The notes beneath the pieces were generated by a model. The model made no database searches. It was not told where the DNA came from and saw only the letters and a list, made by a program, of their open reading frames with translations. A stretch of DNA of 64,000 nucleotides, taken from NCBI RefSeq assembly GCF_026236535.1, contig NZ_JAHTMW010000033.1, positions 1-64,000 of the forward strand. The letters are read 5' to 3'. Source of the stretch: Streptomyces sp. SKN60. Lineage in GTDB: Bacteria; Actinomycetota; Actinomycetes; Streptomycetales; Streptomycetaceae. Below are positions 30,509 to 38,150 of the stretch, in pieces. Made by a program: the position numbers and the translations under genes. Numbering within the stretch: the first letter of the stretch is position 1; each line of letters starts with the position of its first letter.

Positions 30509-32929
30509 GTGTCCCCTGCCACACCCGACCCGGAGAACGGGGGTGCGGCGCTCGAACTCCTCGTCCACGGCGTGGGCGGAGCCACCCCGGCCGACATGCT
30601 GGACGACCCGCGCACGGTGCGGGTCACCGGTGACCGGACGGCCGCCGTGTTCCGCCGCAGGGACGACGTCGACGCCGAGGAGCACCCCGAACGCCACGCC
30701 GAAGGACCCGTGCCCGAGGCCTACTGCTGGTCCAACCTGACCTCCGGCAACGGCACCCGCGCCCTGTGGCTGCTGCTCCTGCCGTTCATGGTCGCCAACC
30801 TCGCCCACTGGATGCGCCCGCCCACCGAGGGCCGCCCCCGGCTGCTGCGCCTCTACGGCGTCCTCGTCCGGCTCGTCGCCCTCACCCTCACCGTGCTGCT
30901 CACCGCCGCCGCCTGCGAGGTCGCCCTCGATCTGACGGCCTGGCAGTGCGCGGGCTCCGCGGGCTGCGCCGGGCAGCGCTCCTGGCTCGGCTTCCTGTCC
31001 GCCGAGCGGGCCGGCTGGTGGTCCCAGCCCGGCCGCCGGCTCGCGCTCGCCGCGCTCGTGCCCGCCGCCCTCGTCGGCCTGCTCTGGTACCTGTCCAACC
31101 GCACCTGGAGCGCGTACGAGGCCCAGCGCCCGCCCACCGGTTACGACGCCGACCCGGACGCCGAGCCGGCCCCGGCCCCCTCCGCCGACGGCGACACCGA
31201 GGCCGCCGACACCACGACCCCCGCCCCCGCCACCCCGGTCGAACTCCGGCCCGCCCTCGGACGCCCCGGCTTCTGGTACGGCCGGAGGCTCGTCGCCCGG
31301 CTGCGTGCCGCGCACACCGCCGCCGGGTTCCTCACCGTCGCCACCGTCCTCGCCGCCGCCGCGGCGGCCCACGACCACCGGTCCGGCGCCGGCGGCGCGC
31401 AGGAACTCCTCGGCCGGCTGCTCCACATCGCCCTCGGCGTCCTCGCGTGCGTCGTCCTGTGGGTGGTCTGCCGCCGCGGCCGCAGCGAGCACCGGCTCGA
31501 CCTGCGCATCGAACGCGCCCTGGTCTCCTGGCTGCCCGCCACCGCGCTCCTGCTGCTCGCCCTCACCGCCGTCCACACCGGCTGGTCCCGCCCCGACTGG
31601 ACCTCCACCGGCACCCTGCCCGGCACCGGCCTCTTCGGCGGCCTCACCCTCGCCCAGGGCGGCCTGGTCGTCGCCCTCGCCGCGGTCGCCCTGCTGCTCC
31701 ACAGCCCCCGCCGCGACCCCCGCACCGCCCTGTACGGGCTCGGCGGCCCCGCCACCGCCATGCTGGCCTGCGCCCTCGGCGGCGTCATGTCCGGCGGGGT
31801 CGCCCAGCGCGTCGCCGACTGGCTCGACGGCGCGGGCACCCCCGGCACCGGCGACGGCCCGATCACCGGACCGCCCGTGCTCCTCAGCTGGCAGGCCTCC
31901 GTCATCCCGGTGCTGCTCCTGCTGCTCCTCGCGCCCAGCGCGCTGCTCGTCGCCCGCACCGTGCTCGCCGGCCGCCGGCTCCGCCCGGTCGTCGACGCCG
32001 CCTACCGGCAGACCAACCCCGACCGGCTGCGCACCGACCAGATCGCGGCGAGCCGGGCACGCGCCGCGCTCACTGACTCCGCGCCCGTGCTGATCGGCGT
32101 GGTCTCCGGTGCCACCCTGCTGCTCGGCGCCGCCTCCGTGGCCGGAGCCTGGGCCAGCGGAAACGTCCCCGGACGGGCCTTCGACGGCGCCCACCCGGCC
32201 GTCGCCTCGGTCGCCACCGCCGCCCAGTCCCTCGGCTCCTGGATGATCGGCTTCGGCTTCCTGCTCTTCGTCACCCTGGGCCGCCGCGCCTACAAGGACC
32301 GCTCCGCGCGCCGCACCATCGGCATCCTCTGGGACGTCGGCACCTTCTGGCCGCGCGCCGCCCACCCCTTCGCCCCGCCCTGCTACGCCGAGCGGGCCGT
32401 CCCCGACCTCAGCTGGCGGATGAGCTCCTGGACCCGGCAGACCGGCGGCCGCCTGGTCATCTCCGGCCACTCCCAGGGCAGCGTCCTCGCCGCCGCCGCG
32501 GTCTGGCAGCTGCCGCCCGCCACCCGCGGCCGGGTCGCCCTGCTCACCTACGGCTCGCCGCTCGAACGCCTCTACGGGCGCTGGTTCCCGGCCTACTTCG
32601 GCCCCGAGGCGCTGCGCGGCCTGCACCGCACCGTGCACGGCTGGAGCAACCTCTACCGGGCCACCGACCCCATCGGCGGCCCCGTCCGGGTCCCGGCCGA
32701 GGGCGACCGGCCGGACGTCGACCGGCCCGAACTCCTCGACCCCGTCGCGTACGGCCGCACCCGCGAACACCCGCTGCCCGAACCGATCCTGGGCCACTCC
32801 GACTACCAGGCCGACCCGGCCTTCGCCGCCGCCCGCGCCGCCCTCCTCGACCGGCTGCCGCCCGCGCTGCCCCGGCAGCGCCACAACACCAGGCCCGCTC
32901 AGGGGAGTTCGGGAAGATCCTCGGGATAG
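30509..32929 (+). CDS. Polytopic membrane protein with split alpha/beta-hydrolase features
   Basis: An 806-residue protein. Near the N-terminus, ELLVHGVGG (H20-G24) resembles the strand and oxyanion-hole motif of a lipase. About eleven hydrophobic segments follow (residues about 85-600), with an acidic Pro/Ala loop between the third and fourth. The soluble C-terminus contains LVISGHSQGSVLAAA with nucleophile S655. YRATDPIGG and ILGHSDYQ follow, offering an aspartate and a histidine for a catalytic triad. It therefore looks like one hydrolase fold interrupted by a membrane domain. GTG 30509 is chosen because the VHG motif follows at once; ribosome site weak. Substrate unknown, possibly a membrane lipid. 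Its 3' end overlaps the convergent beta-helix gene by 31 bases. Confidence 0.75.
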   Translation: MSPATPDPENGGAALELLVHGVGGATPADMLDDPRTVRVTGDRTAAVFRRRDDVDAEEHPERHAEGPVPEAYCWSNLTSGNGTRALWLLLLPFMVANLAHWMRPPTEGRPRLLRLYGVLVRLVALTLTVLLTAAACEVALDLTAWQCAGSAGCAGQRSWLGFLSAERAGWWSQPGRRLALAALVPAALVGLLWYLSNRTWSAYEAQRPPTGYDADPDAEPAPAPSADGDTEAADTTTPAPATPVELRPALGRPGFWYGRRLVARLRAAHTAAGFLTVATVLAAAAAAHDHRSGAGGAQELLGRLLHIALGVLACVVLWVVCRRGRSEHRLDLRIERALVSWLPATALLLLALTAVHTGWSRPDWTSTGTLPGTGLFGGLTLAQGGLVVALAAVALLLHSPRRDPRTALYGLGGPATAMLACALGGVMSGGVAQRVADWLDGAGTPGTGDGPITGPPVLLSWQASVIPVLLLLLLAPSALLVARTVLAGRRLRPVVDAAYRQTNPDRLRTDQIAASRARAALTDSAPVLIGVVSGATLLLGAASVAGAWASGNVPGRAFDGAHPAVASVATAAQSLGSWMIGFGFLLFVTLGRRAYKDRSARRTIGILWDVGTFWPRAAHPFAPPCYAERAVPDLSWRMSSWTRQTGGRLVISGHSQGSVLAAAAVWQLPPATRGRVALLTYGSPLERLYGRWFPAYFGPEALRGLHRTVHGWSNLYRATDPIGGPVRVPAEGDRPDVDRPELLDPVAYGRTREHPLPEPILGHSDYQADPAFAAARAALLDRLPPALPRQRHNTRPAQGSSGRSSG

Positions 32930-35319
32930 AGCAGGGTCAGGTCGTCCGTGCTCGGCTCCGCGAGCGCGGCGACCCGGCCCGCGTGCCGCTCCACCATCGC
33001 TTCGAAGGTCTGGCGCGCGGTGCGCCCGTTGCCGAAGGTGGGGCCCTTGGGCAGCTCGGCGAAGTACTTCACCAGGGCCTCGCCGCTGCCCTCCGCCAGC
33101 CGGTACTCGTGGTCCTCGGCCTGCTGCTCCACGATCCGCAGCAGCTCCTCCGGAACGTAGTCCGAGAAACTGATGGTCCGTGAGAAACGCGAGGCCACAC
33201 CGGGGTTGACGGTGAGGAAGCGCTCCATCTCCGCCGTGTAGCCGGCGACGATCACCACCACCGCGTCCCGGTGGTCCTCCATCAGCTTCACCAGCGTGTC
33301 GATCGCCTCGCGCCCGAAGTCCCGCCCCGAGTCCTCCGGCGCGAGCGCGTACGCCTCGTCCACGAACAGCACGCCGCCGCGTGCCCGGTCGAAGGCCTCC
33401 TGGGTGCGGATCGCCGTCGAGCCGATGTGCTCGCCCACCAGGTCGACCCGGGACACCTCGACCAGATGGCCCCGCTCCAGCACCCCGAGGGCGGCGAGCA
33501 CCTCGCCGTAGAGCCGCGCCACCGTCGTCTTGCCGGTGCCCGGGTTGCCGGTGAAGACCAGATGGCGGCGCGCGGACACGGCCTTGAGCCCCGCCTCCTG
33601 CCGCCGCCGCCCCACCTCGATCATGTTGGTCAGCGTCCGCACCTCGTGCTTGACGCTCTCCAGGCCCACCAGCGCGTCCAGTTCGCCCAGCACCTCCTGC
33701 GAGGACCGCGAGGCCGCCGGCTCCGGGACGGCCGGTGCCGGGACCGGCGCCACGGCGGGGGAGCGCGGCGCGGGCACCGTGCCGAGCAGCCCGCCCGTCG
33801 ACTGGGTGGCGGTGAGCACCCCGCCCGGCTCCGCCGCCGCCGGGCCGCGCACCTGGCTCCCGTCGCTGGTGCACTCCTCCGCGACCGGGCCCTCCTCGGG
33901 GAACTCGTAACCCCCGCGCGAGCAGCGCTCCGTACGGCACTTGCGCAGCGTCGTACGGCAGCCGTCCATCACATGGAAGCCGTAGCCGCCGCTGCCGGTC
34001 ACCCGGCAGCCCAGGAAGGAGCCGCGGCCCTCCGCCGACACGTAGAAACCGGCCTCGGCGGGCGAGGTGACCGTGCACCGCTCGATCGTCGGGTCCGCGC
34101 CCTTGGTGACGATGACCCCGGTCTGCACCGCGTCGATCGTGCAGCCGCCGAGCGTGCCGCCGCTGCCGTGGTCCCGGAACCAGGCGCCCGTGGACGCCTC
34201 CCGGATCCGGCAGTCGTCCAGCTGCGCCGTGGCGCCGTCGCTCACCGACACGGCGGTGTTCCGCACCTGCGACAGATCGCTGTCGACGACGTCCGCGCGC
34301 GAACCCCGGTCGAGGACGAACAGCGCGTCCGGCACGTCGTGCACCCGGCAGGCGTCGAGCACCGCCGCCGCGCCGTCGCTCACCCACACCGCCGGATAGT
34401 CGCCCGTACTGTCGTGGATCTCGCACTGGTTGGCGTCCACCCGGGTCCCCGGGTCCCACACCGAGAGCCCGTTGCGCCCGAACCGCCGCACCGTGGACCG
34501 CGTCAGCGTCAGGACCGAACGGGACCGCAGGTCCACCGCGTTCTCCGGCACGTCGTGGATGTCGCAGTCGGACAGCGTCAGTACGGCGTCGGTGTCCAGG
34601 GTGATGCCGTCGGCCGAGGTCCGGTGCACCGTCGAGTCCGTGAGGTGCGCGGTCGCCCGGGACGCGATCTGCAGCCCGGCGCCCTTGATCTCGTACACCT
34701 CGCAGCCGATCCCCTCCAGGCCGCTGCCCTCGCCGGTCACCGCGATCCCGGCGCCCGAGGCGTGGTGCACCCGGCAGCGCTCGAGCCGCGGATGCCCGCC
34801 GCCGCGCACCGAGACCCCCGACTGCCCGGCGGAGACGATCTCGCACTCCTCGAACACCCCGCCCGCGCCGTCGAGTACGGCGAGCCCGACCCCGGCCGGA
34901 TTGTCGACGGTGCAGCGCCGCACCGTCGGGCGGGCCGCGCCCCGCACCTCGATCCCGGCCGCCGACCTGGTCACGATCCGCAGGTCGAGCAGCTCCGGCG
35001 TGCCGTCCTCGACGAGCAGCGCCGGCGCCGCCGCGTCCTGCCCCTCGATGTGCAGCTCCTGGAGCGTGGCCGAGGCCCGTACGGTCAGCGGCACGCCGTC
35101 GGCGGGCGCGATCCGCACCGAGCCGGCCGACCCGTCGCCGCCCCGCAGGGTGACGGCCCGCCGGATGACGAGGTTCTCCCGGTAGGTGCCCGGGGCCACG
35201 GTGAGGACGTCCCCGTCGCCCGCGGCCTCCAGGGCGGCGGCGAGGGAGGGATACTCGCCCGTGCGGCGCCGCCACCGCGACGTACCGGTGTGCGTCACCT
35301 GGACCGTGCCCTGTGCCAT
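32899..35319 (-). CDS. Right-handed beta-helix repeat protein fused to CbxX/EccA-type AAA+ ATPase
   Basis: An 806-residue fusion. Residues about 15-500 are short repeats of the pectate-lyase/NosD-like beta-helix kind. Each coil carries a G-x-V-x-x-G or C-x-V/I-x-x pattern (EVRGAARPTVRRCTV, SVRGGGHPRLERCRV). After an Ala/Pro linker comes a single AAA+ module: LVGLESVKHEVRTL, Walker A GNPGTGKTT (K597), Walker B VLFVDEAYAL and sensor VAGYTAEMERFL. The ATPase resembles CbbX, SpoVK and type VII secretion EccA, whose partners are remodelled protein complexes. No signal peptide is seen, so the helix is probably cytosolic. ATG 35319 begins the protein just before the helix domain. No type VII secretion genes are in the window. 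Confidence 0.87.
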   Translation of the reverse strand: MAQGTVQVTHTGTSRWRRRTGEYPSLAAALEAAGDGDVLTVAPGTYRENLVIRRAVTLRGGDGSAGSVRIAPADGVPLTVRASATLQELHIEGQDAAAPALLVEDGTPELLDLRIVTRSAAGIEVRGAARPTVRRCTVDNPAGVGLAVLDGAGGVFEECEIVSAGQSGVSVRGGGHPRLERCRVHHASGAGIAVTGEGSGLEGIGCEVYEIKGAGLQIASRATAHLTDSTVHRTSADGITLDTDAVLTLSDCDIHDVPENAVDLRSRSVLTLTRSTVRRFGRNGLSVWDPGTRVDANQCEIHDSTGDYPAVWVSDGAAAVLDACRVHDVPDALFVLDRGSRADVVDSDLSQVRNTAVSVSDGATAQLDDCRIREASTGAWFRDHGSGGTLGGCTIDAVQTGVIVTKGADPTIERCTVTSPAEAGFYVSAEGRGSFLGCRVTGSGGYGFHVMDGCRTTLRKCRTERCSRGGYEFPEEGPVAEECTSDGSQVRGPAAAEPGGVLTATQSTGGLLGTVPAPRSPAVAPVPAPAVPEPAASRSSQEVLGELDALVGLESVKHEVRTLTNMIEVGRRRQEAGLKAVSARRHLVFTGNPGTGKTTVARLYGEVLAALGVLERGHLVEVSRVDLVGEHIGSTAIRTQEAFDRARGGVLFVDEAYALAPEDSGRDFGREAIDTLVKLMEDHRDAVVVIVAGYTAEMERFLTVNPGVASRFSRTISFSDYVPEELLRIVEQQAEDHEYRLAEGSGEALVKYFAELPKGPTFGNGRTARQTFEAMVERHAGRVAALAEPSTDDLTLLYPEDLPELP

Positions 35320-35359
35320 GGGTGTGCTCTGCCCCCACCTCGTGCGTCGACGCTGTGCC

Positions 35360-35386
35360 TGCTGCTCTGCTGCTCTGCTGCTGCTC
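35360..35386. repeat. CTGCTCTG microsatellite-like tract
   Basis: Irregular tandem GCTGCT/CTGCTC units in the untranslated region ahead of the beta-helix/AAA+ gene. It may vary in length between strains. Confidence 0.5.
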
Positions 35387-35484
35387 GGACTGCCGGAGCG
35401 GGCCGGTGCGAAGACCGGGGCCGGGATCCGATGCCCCACCGTAGCGCGCGCGGCGCCGCCGGGTTGACGGGTCGCCCGGCTCCC

Positions 35485-35510
35485 CGTCGCCGGGTTCCGT
35501 CGCCGGGTTC
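35485..35510. repeat. 13-base tandem direct repeat
   Basis: CGTCGCCGGGTTC occurs twice back to back (35485-35497 and 35498-35510), just past the stop of the Rv1733c-like gene. No role is evident. Confidence 0.6.
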
Positions 35511-35520
35511 TGCCGCCAGG

Positions 35521-36150
35521 TCAGCTGCCCGTCCCCGTACGCCCCCAGTCCGGACCGACCTGGGCCCAGGCGCGGTCGAGACGCGCGTACCGCCGCCGCA
35601 TCAGCCGGTGTACGACGAGGCGCCGGGCGGACTCGACCAGGAAGGCGGAGAGCAGCGCCACCGTCAGTCCGGCGATCAGCGCGTGCGCGCGGGCGGTGTC
35701 CGGGTGCATCGGCGGGGTGACCGCCCGGCCCGTGCGGTCCGTCCACAGCGGGAAGACGGCGCCCGCGTGCGCGTGGTCCCGGGACGTGGTCACCGTCCCG
35801 GTGCGCGCGCTGCCGTCGGGCGCCGTCCAGCGCGCCACCACGGCGGGCCGCAGCGGCTCCTCGGCGCCCGGCTCCGCGTTCCGGTCGGCCGCGGATTCGG
35901 CTTCGGCGGGGGTGTCGGCGGTGCGCACCACCTGGGCCACGGTCGGCACCCGTTCCCGCTGCTGCAGGCGTACGGAGTGCTGCAGCGAGGTGTTGGCGGA
36001 GACCCCGGCGGCCCAGCCGGCCGCCGGCACGGCGAGGAAGAGCAGGAACGCGGCCATGACCGCGACCCAGGCCTCGACCAGGTCGGTGGTCCGGCGCAGC
36101 GGATTGTGCCGCCAGCGCCAGAGTCCCGTGGCTGCACGCACGCTCCGCAC
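35521..36150 (-). CDS. Rv1733c-like two-helix membrane protein
   Basis: A 209-residue membrane protein resembling mycobacterial Rv1733c. It has an N-terminal RWRHNPLRRTTDLVEAWV segment and a first membrane helix (about residues 28-48). An extracytoplasmic domain of about 100 residues with TDRTG and HPDTA follows. A second helix (about 157-177) leads to a basic C-terminal tail. The family is a dormancy-associated antigen in mycobacteria and common in Streptomyces; its function is unknown. The GTG at 36150 overlaps a GAGGGGG run, and a second GTG nine bases on is an alternative start. It lies upstream of the beta-helix gene but 200 bases of repeat-containing DNA separate them. Confidence 0.8.
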   Translation of the reverse strand: MRSVRAATGLWRWRHNPLRRTTDLVEAWVAVMAAFLLFLAVPAAGWAAGVSANTSLQHSVRLQQRERVPTVAQVVRTADTPAEAESAADRNAEPGAEEPLRPAVVARWTAPDGSARTGTVTTSRDHAHAGAVFPLWTDRTGRAVTPPMHPDTARAHALIAGLTVALLSAFLVESARRLVVHRLMRRRYARLDRAWAQVGPDWGRTGTGS

Positions 36151-36177
36151 CCCCTCGTCTCGTCGGCCGCCCGCGAA

Positions 36178-36216
36178 GGGACACTCGGCGGTTGCCGCTC
36201 TTCCAACGAGTGTCCC
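36178..36216. terminator. Inverted repeat between MOSC and Rv1733c-like genes
   Basis: GGGACACTCG (36178-36187) and its exact complement (36207-36216) flank a 19-base loop, 77 bases beyond the MOSC stop. It is a terminator or a regulator site. Confidence 0.4.
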
Positions 36217-36292
36217 CCCGGGGTGGGTTCCGCGCCTCTCGGGAGGAGTTTCGGCCGATGTCGGGGCGGCGGAGGGTGTGGGACCGCTGGGC

Positions 36293-37138
36293 TCAGTCGA
36301 GGATCTTGACCGGGTCGCCGACCCGGACCACGCCCCGGTGCTCGGGGACCAGGTTCTGGCCGAAGAGCAGCTGGTTGTTCCGCGCGCGGTGCCGGGCCAG
36401 GGTGCGCAGCGGCTCCTTGCCGCGCCGGCCGGTGCCCTGGTCGGTGGTGGTCACCACGCAGCGGGCGCACTCGCGGGCGACCCGGAAGACGACGTCGCCG
36501 ACGGCGATGCGCCGCCAGCCGTCCTCGGCCCAGGGCGCGGTGCCGTCGACGACCAGGTTCGGCCGGAACCGGTTCATCGGCAGCGGGCCCTCGTCGGCGT
36601 GGTCGCCCTGTGCGATCAGGGAGTTGAGGGCGTCGAGCGAGGAGGTGGTGGTGACCAGGAGCGGATAGCCGTCGGCGAAGCTGACGGTCTCGCCGGGCAG
36701 CGCGAAGTCGGGGTCGACGGGCCGGCGGCGGGCCGGGTCGTCCATGTGGACGAGCCGCACCGGGCTGTCCAGATAGGCGGTGAACCAGGCGTCGGCGGCC
36801 GGATCGGCGGGCACGGCCCGGACCGTGGTGCCGAAGACGTCCACCGGGATCGTCCCGGTCTCGTCGTCGGCCGTCTCCACCGGTGCCGGTGCGCGTACGG
36901 TCAGCGGCTCGAGGCCGGGTCCGGAGAGGGTGATGGAGCCGTCGGGCAGCAGTTCGGCGGAGGCCAACGCCAGCCGTGCGTGCTGGCGTTGGGTCACGAC
37001 CTTCCCCGCGGCGTCGACCGTGGCCCAGCGGCGGTCACCGGCCAGTCCCCATGGCTGGACCTCCGCCTCCGCGGGGGCGAACCCGCGCAGTGCCTTGACC
37101 GGGTGGACATGGACGGAGCGCAAGACAGGATTCGGCAT
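36293..37138 (-). CDS. MOSC-domain protein (YcbX-like)
   Basis: A 281-residue protein. An N-terminal MOSC beta-barrel (PVLRSVHVHPVKALRGFAPAEAEV, PWGLAGDRRWATVD) is followed by the MOSC domain. The conserved cysteine is in VARECARCVVTTTDQGTG, preceded by MNRFRPNLVV. MOSC proteins bind a molybdenum or sulfur-bearing cofactor and reduce N-hydroxylated compounds in the YcbX/mARC group. There is no ferredoxin domain at the C-terminus, unlike E. coli YcbX, so an external electron donor would be required. It appears monocistronic. Confidence 0.88.
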   Translation of the reverse strand: MPNPVLRSVHVHPVKALRGFAPAEAEVQPWGLAGDRRWATVDAAGKVVTQRQHARLALASAELLPDGSITLSGPGLEPLTVRAPAPVETADDETGTIPVDVFGTTVRAVPADPAADAWFTAYLDSPVRLVHMDDPARRRPVDPDFALPGETVSFADGYPLLVTTTSSLDALNSLIAQGDHADEGPLPMNRFRPNLVVDGTAPWAEDGWRRIAVGDVVFRVARECARCVVTTTDQGTGRRGKEPLRTLARHRARNNQLLFGQNLVPEHRGVVRVGDPVKILD

Positions 37139-37175
37139 GCCCTCATCCTGCCAGTTGCTCCGCCGGGTCCGGAGG

Positions 37176-37718
37176 TCAGTATCCGCGGCCCTGGTAGGGG
37201 CGGTTGTACGGGTCGTCGTACGGCGCGGGGGCCGGTGCCGGCGCGGGGCGCGGCGCCGCCGGGCGCATCGCCTCGTATCCGCCGGCCATCGGGCGCGGCT
37301 GCTGCGGCGCCTGCGGGCCCGGGTAGCCGCGCGGGGCGGTGGGCTGCTGCGGGATGTAGGGGGTGGGCGCGGGCTGCAGTGGCACCGGGGCCATCAGCTG
37401 GGTGGCCGGGGCGGGCGCCATGTGCTGCGCGGGCTGCGGGTAGCCGTAGCCGCCGGCGTGGCCGTGACCATGGCCGTAGGCCGGGGCGGGGGGCTGCGGG
37501 GAGGGCGCCGCCGGGAGGGCGGGCAGGGCCGCGGGCAGCGCCGGCAGATAGCTGCCGCCGCCGGCGTAGCCGTGGCCGGTGTCGTACGCGGAGGGCACTC
37601 GGATCGGGGCGATCTGAGGCGTGCCCCGTTCTGCGACGAGGGAGTCGTAGATCGGGGTGTCGGGGAACGACGGCGCGGTGTAGTAACCGCCTCCGTAGGT
37701 GGAGCGCGGGGAGGTCAT
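37176..37718 (-). CDS. Pro/Ala/Tyr/Gly-rich protein, DUF6643 type
   Basis: A 180-residue, largely disordered protein. The conserved start TSPRSTYGGGYYTAPSFPDTP is followed by YDSLVAERGTPQIAPIRVP. Long Pro/Ala and Tyr/Gly/His-rich tracts and repeats such as LPALPAALPALPAAP follow. This matches what I remember as DUF6643, restricted to Streptomyces and relatives, with no known function. The second of two close ATGs (37718) is chosen because TAACTT ends six bases upstream; the first ATG lies inside that spacer. A 430-base palindrome-rich non-coding region precedes it. Confidence 0.75.
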   Translation of the reverse strand: MTSPRSTYGGGYYTAPSFPDTPIYDSLVAERGTPQIAPIRVPSAYDTGHGYAGGGSYLPALPAALPALPAAPSPQPPAPAYGHGHGHAGGYGYPQPAQHMAPAPATQLMAPVPLQPAPTPYIPQQPTAPRGYPGPQAPQQPRPMAGGYEAMRPAAPRPAPAPAPAPYDDPYNRPYQGRGY

Positions 37719-38150
37719 GGCCATAAGTTAAGCCCACGATGTGCTGGATGGGGAGACCGATAAGCGGGTTGTTTGACGGGTTCGTTGAGACCGCCGATCG
37801 GCAATGTGAGCGAACCTGGCAAAAACGGTCGCCCGGCGCGTCCAAGATCTTGAAAAACCCGAGATGGGGAGGGGTTACCCGCGGGTCGGGAAGGGTAGCG
37901 GGGGCTCTCGTTCCGGGGTGCGCGTCAAGGAATCCTGACGCGTGCGGCGCCGGAAGTTCACGGAAGCTACATGTCCGGCGCGCGGAATTGGCGGGGTGTT
38001 CGGTAACTCCGGAGACGGGAATGTCGTGAACCCGTCACCGTGTCGTCGCTGCGCGTGTCGGAAAAGGCGGGCGGTGGTGCGGAGTTCACCCGCTCGTTTA
38101 TGTGCATGGGGCAGTGATTCCCCCGGGGGGGCGGGTGTGCCGGGGGGAGG
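37719..38150. other. Palindrome-rich non-coding region upstream of the DUF6643 gene
   Basis: A 432-base gap with noticeably more A/T than its surroundings. It holds palindromes GCCGATCGGC (37793-37802), CAAGATCTTG (37843-37852), ACCCGCGGGT (37877-37886) and a GCGTCA...TGACGC hairpin (37922-37941). It also holds A tracts near 37821 and 37853. The TAACTT promoter of the DUF6643 gene is at 37725-37730 on the minus strand. A plus-strand 80-codon frame (37942-38184) has no ribosome site or recognisable sequence and is not called. Confidence 0.6.

Noticed and set aside
30488..36184. A 1898-codon open frame on the minus strand.
   Set aside because: It is an antisense shadow caused by high GC content. 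It runs across several well-supported genes and has repetitive Arg/Gly/Ala composition with no domain.
37750..37770. ACCGATAAG resembling the -10 element of WhiG promoters.
   Set aside because: No TAAA element at the required spacing and no plus-strand gene downstream.
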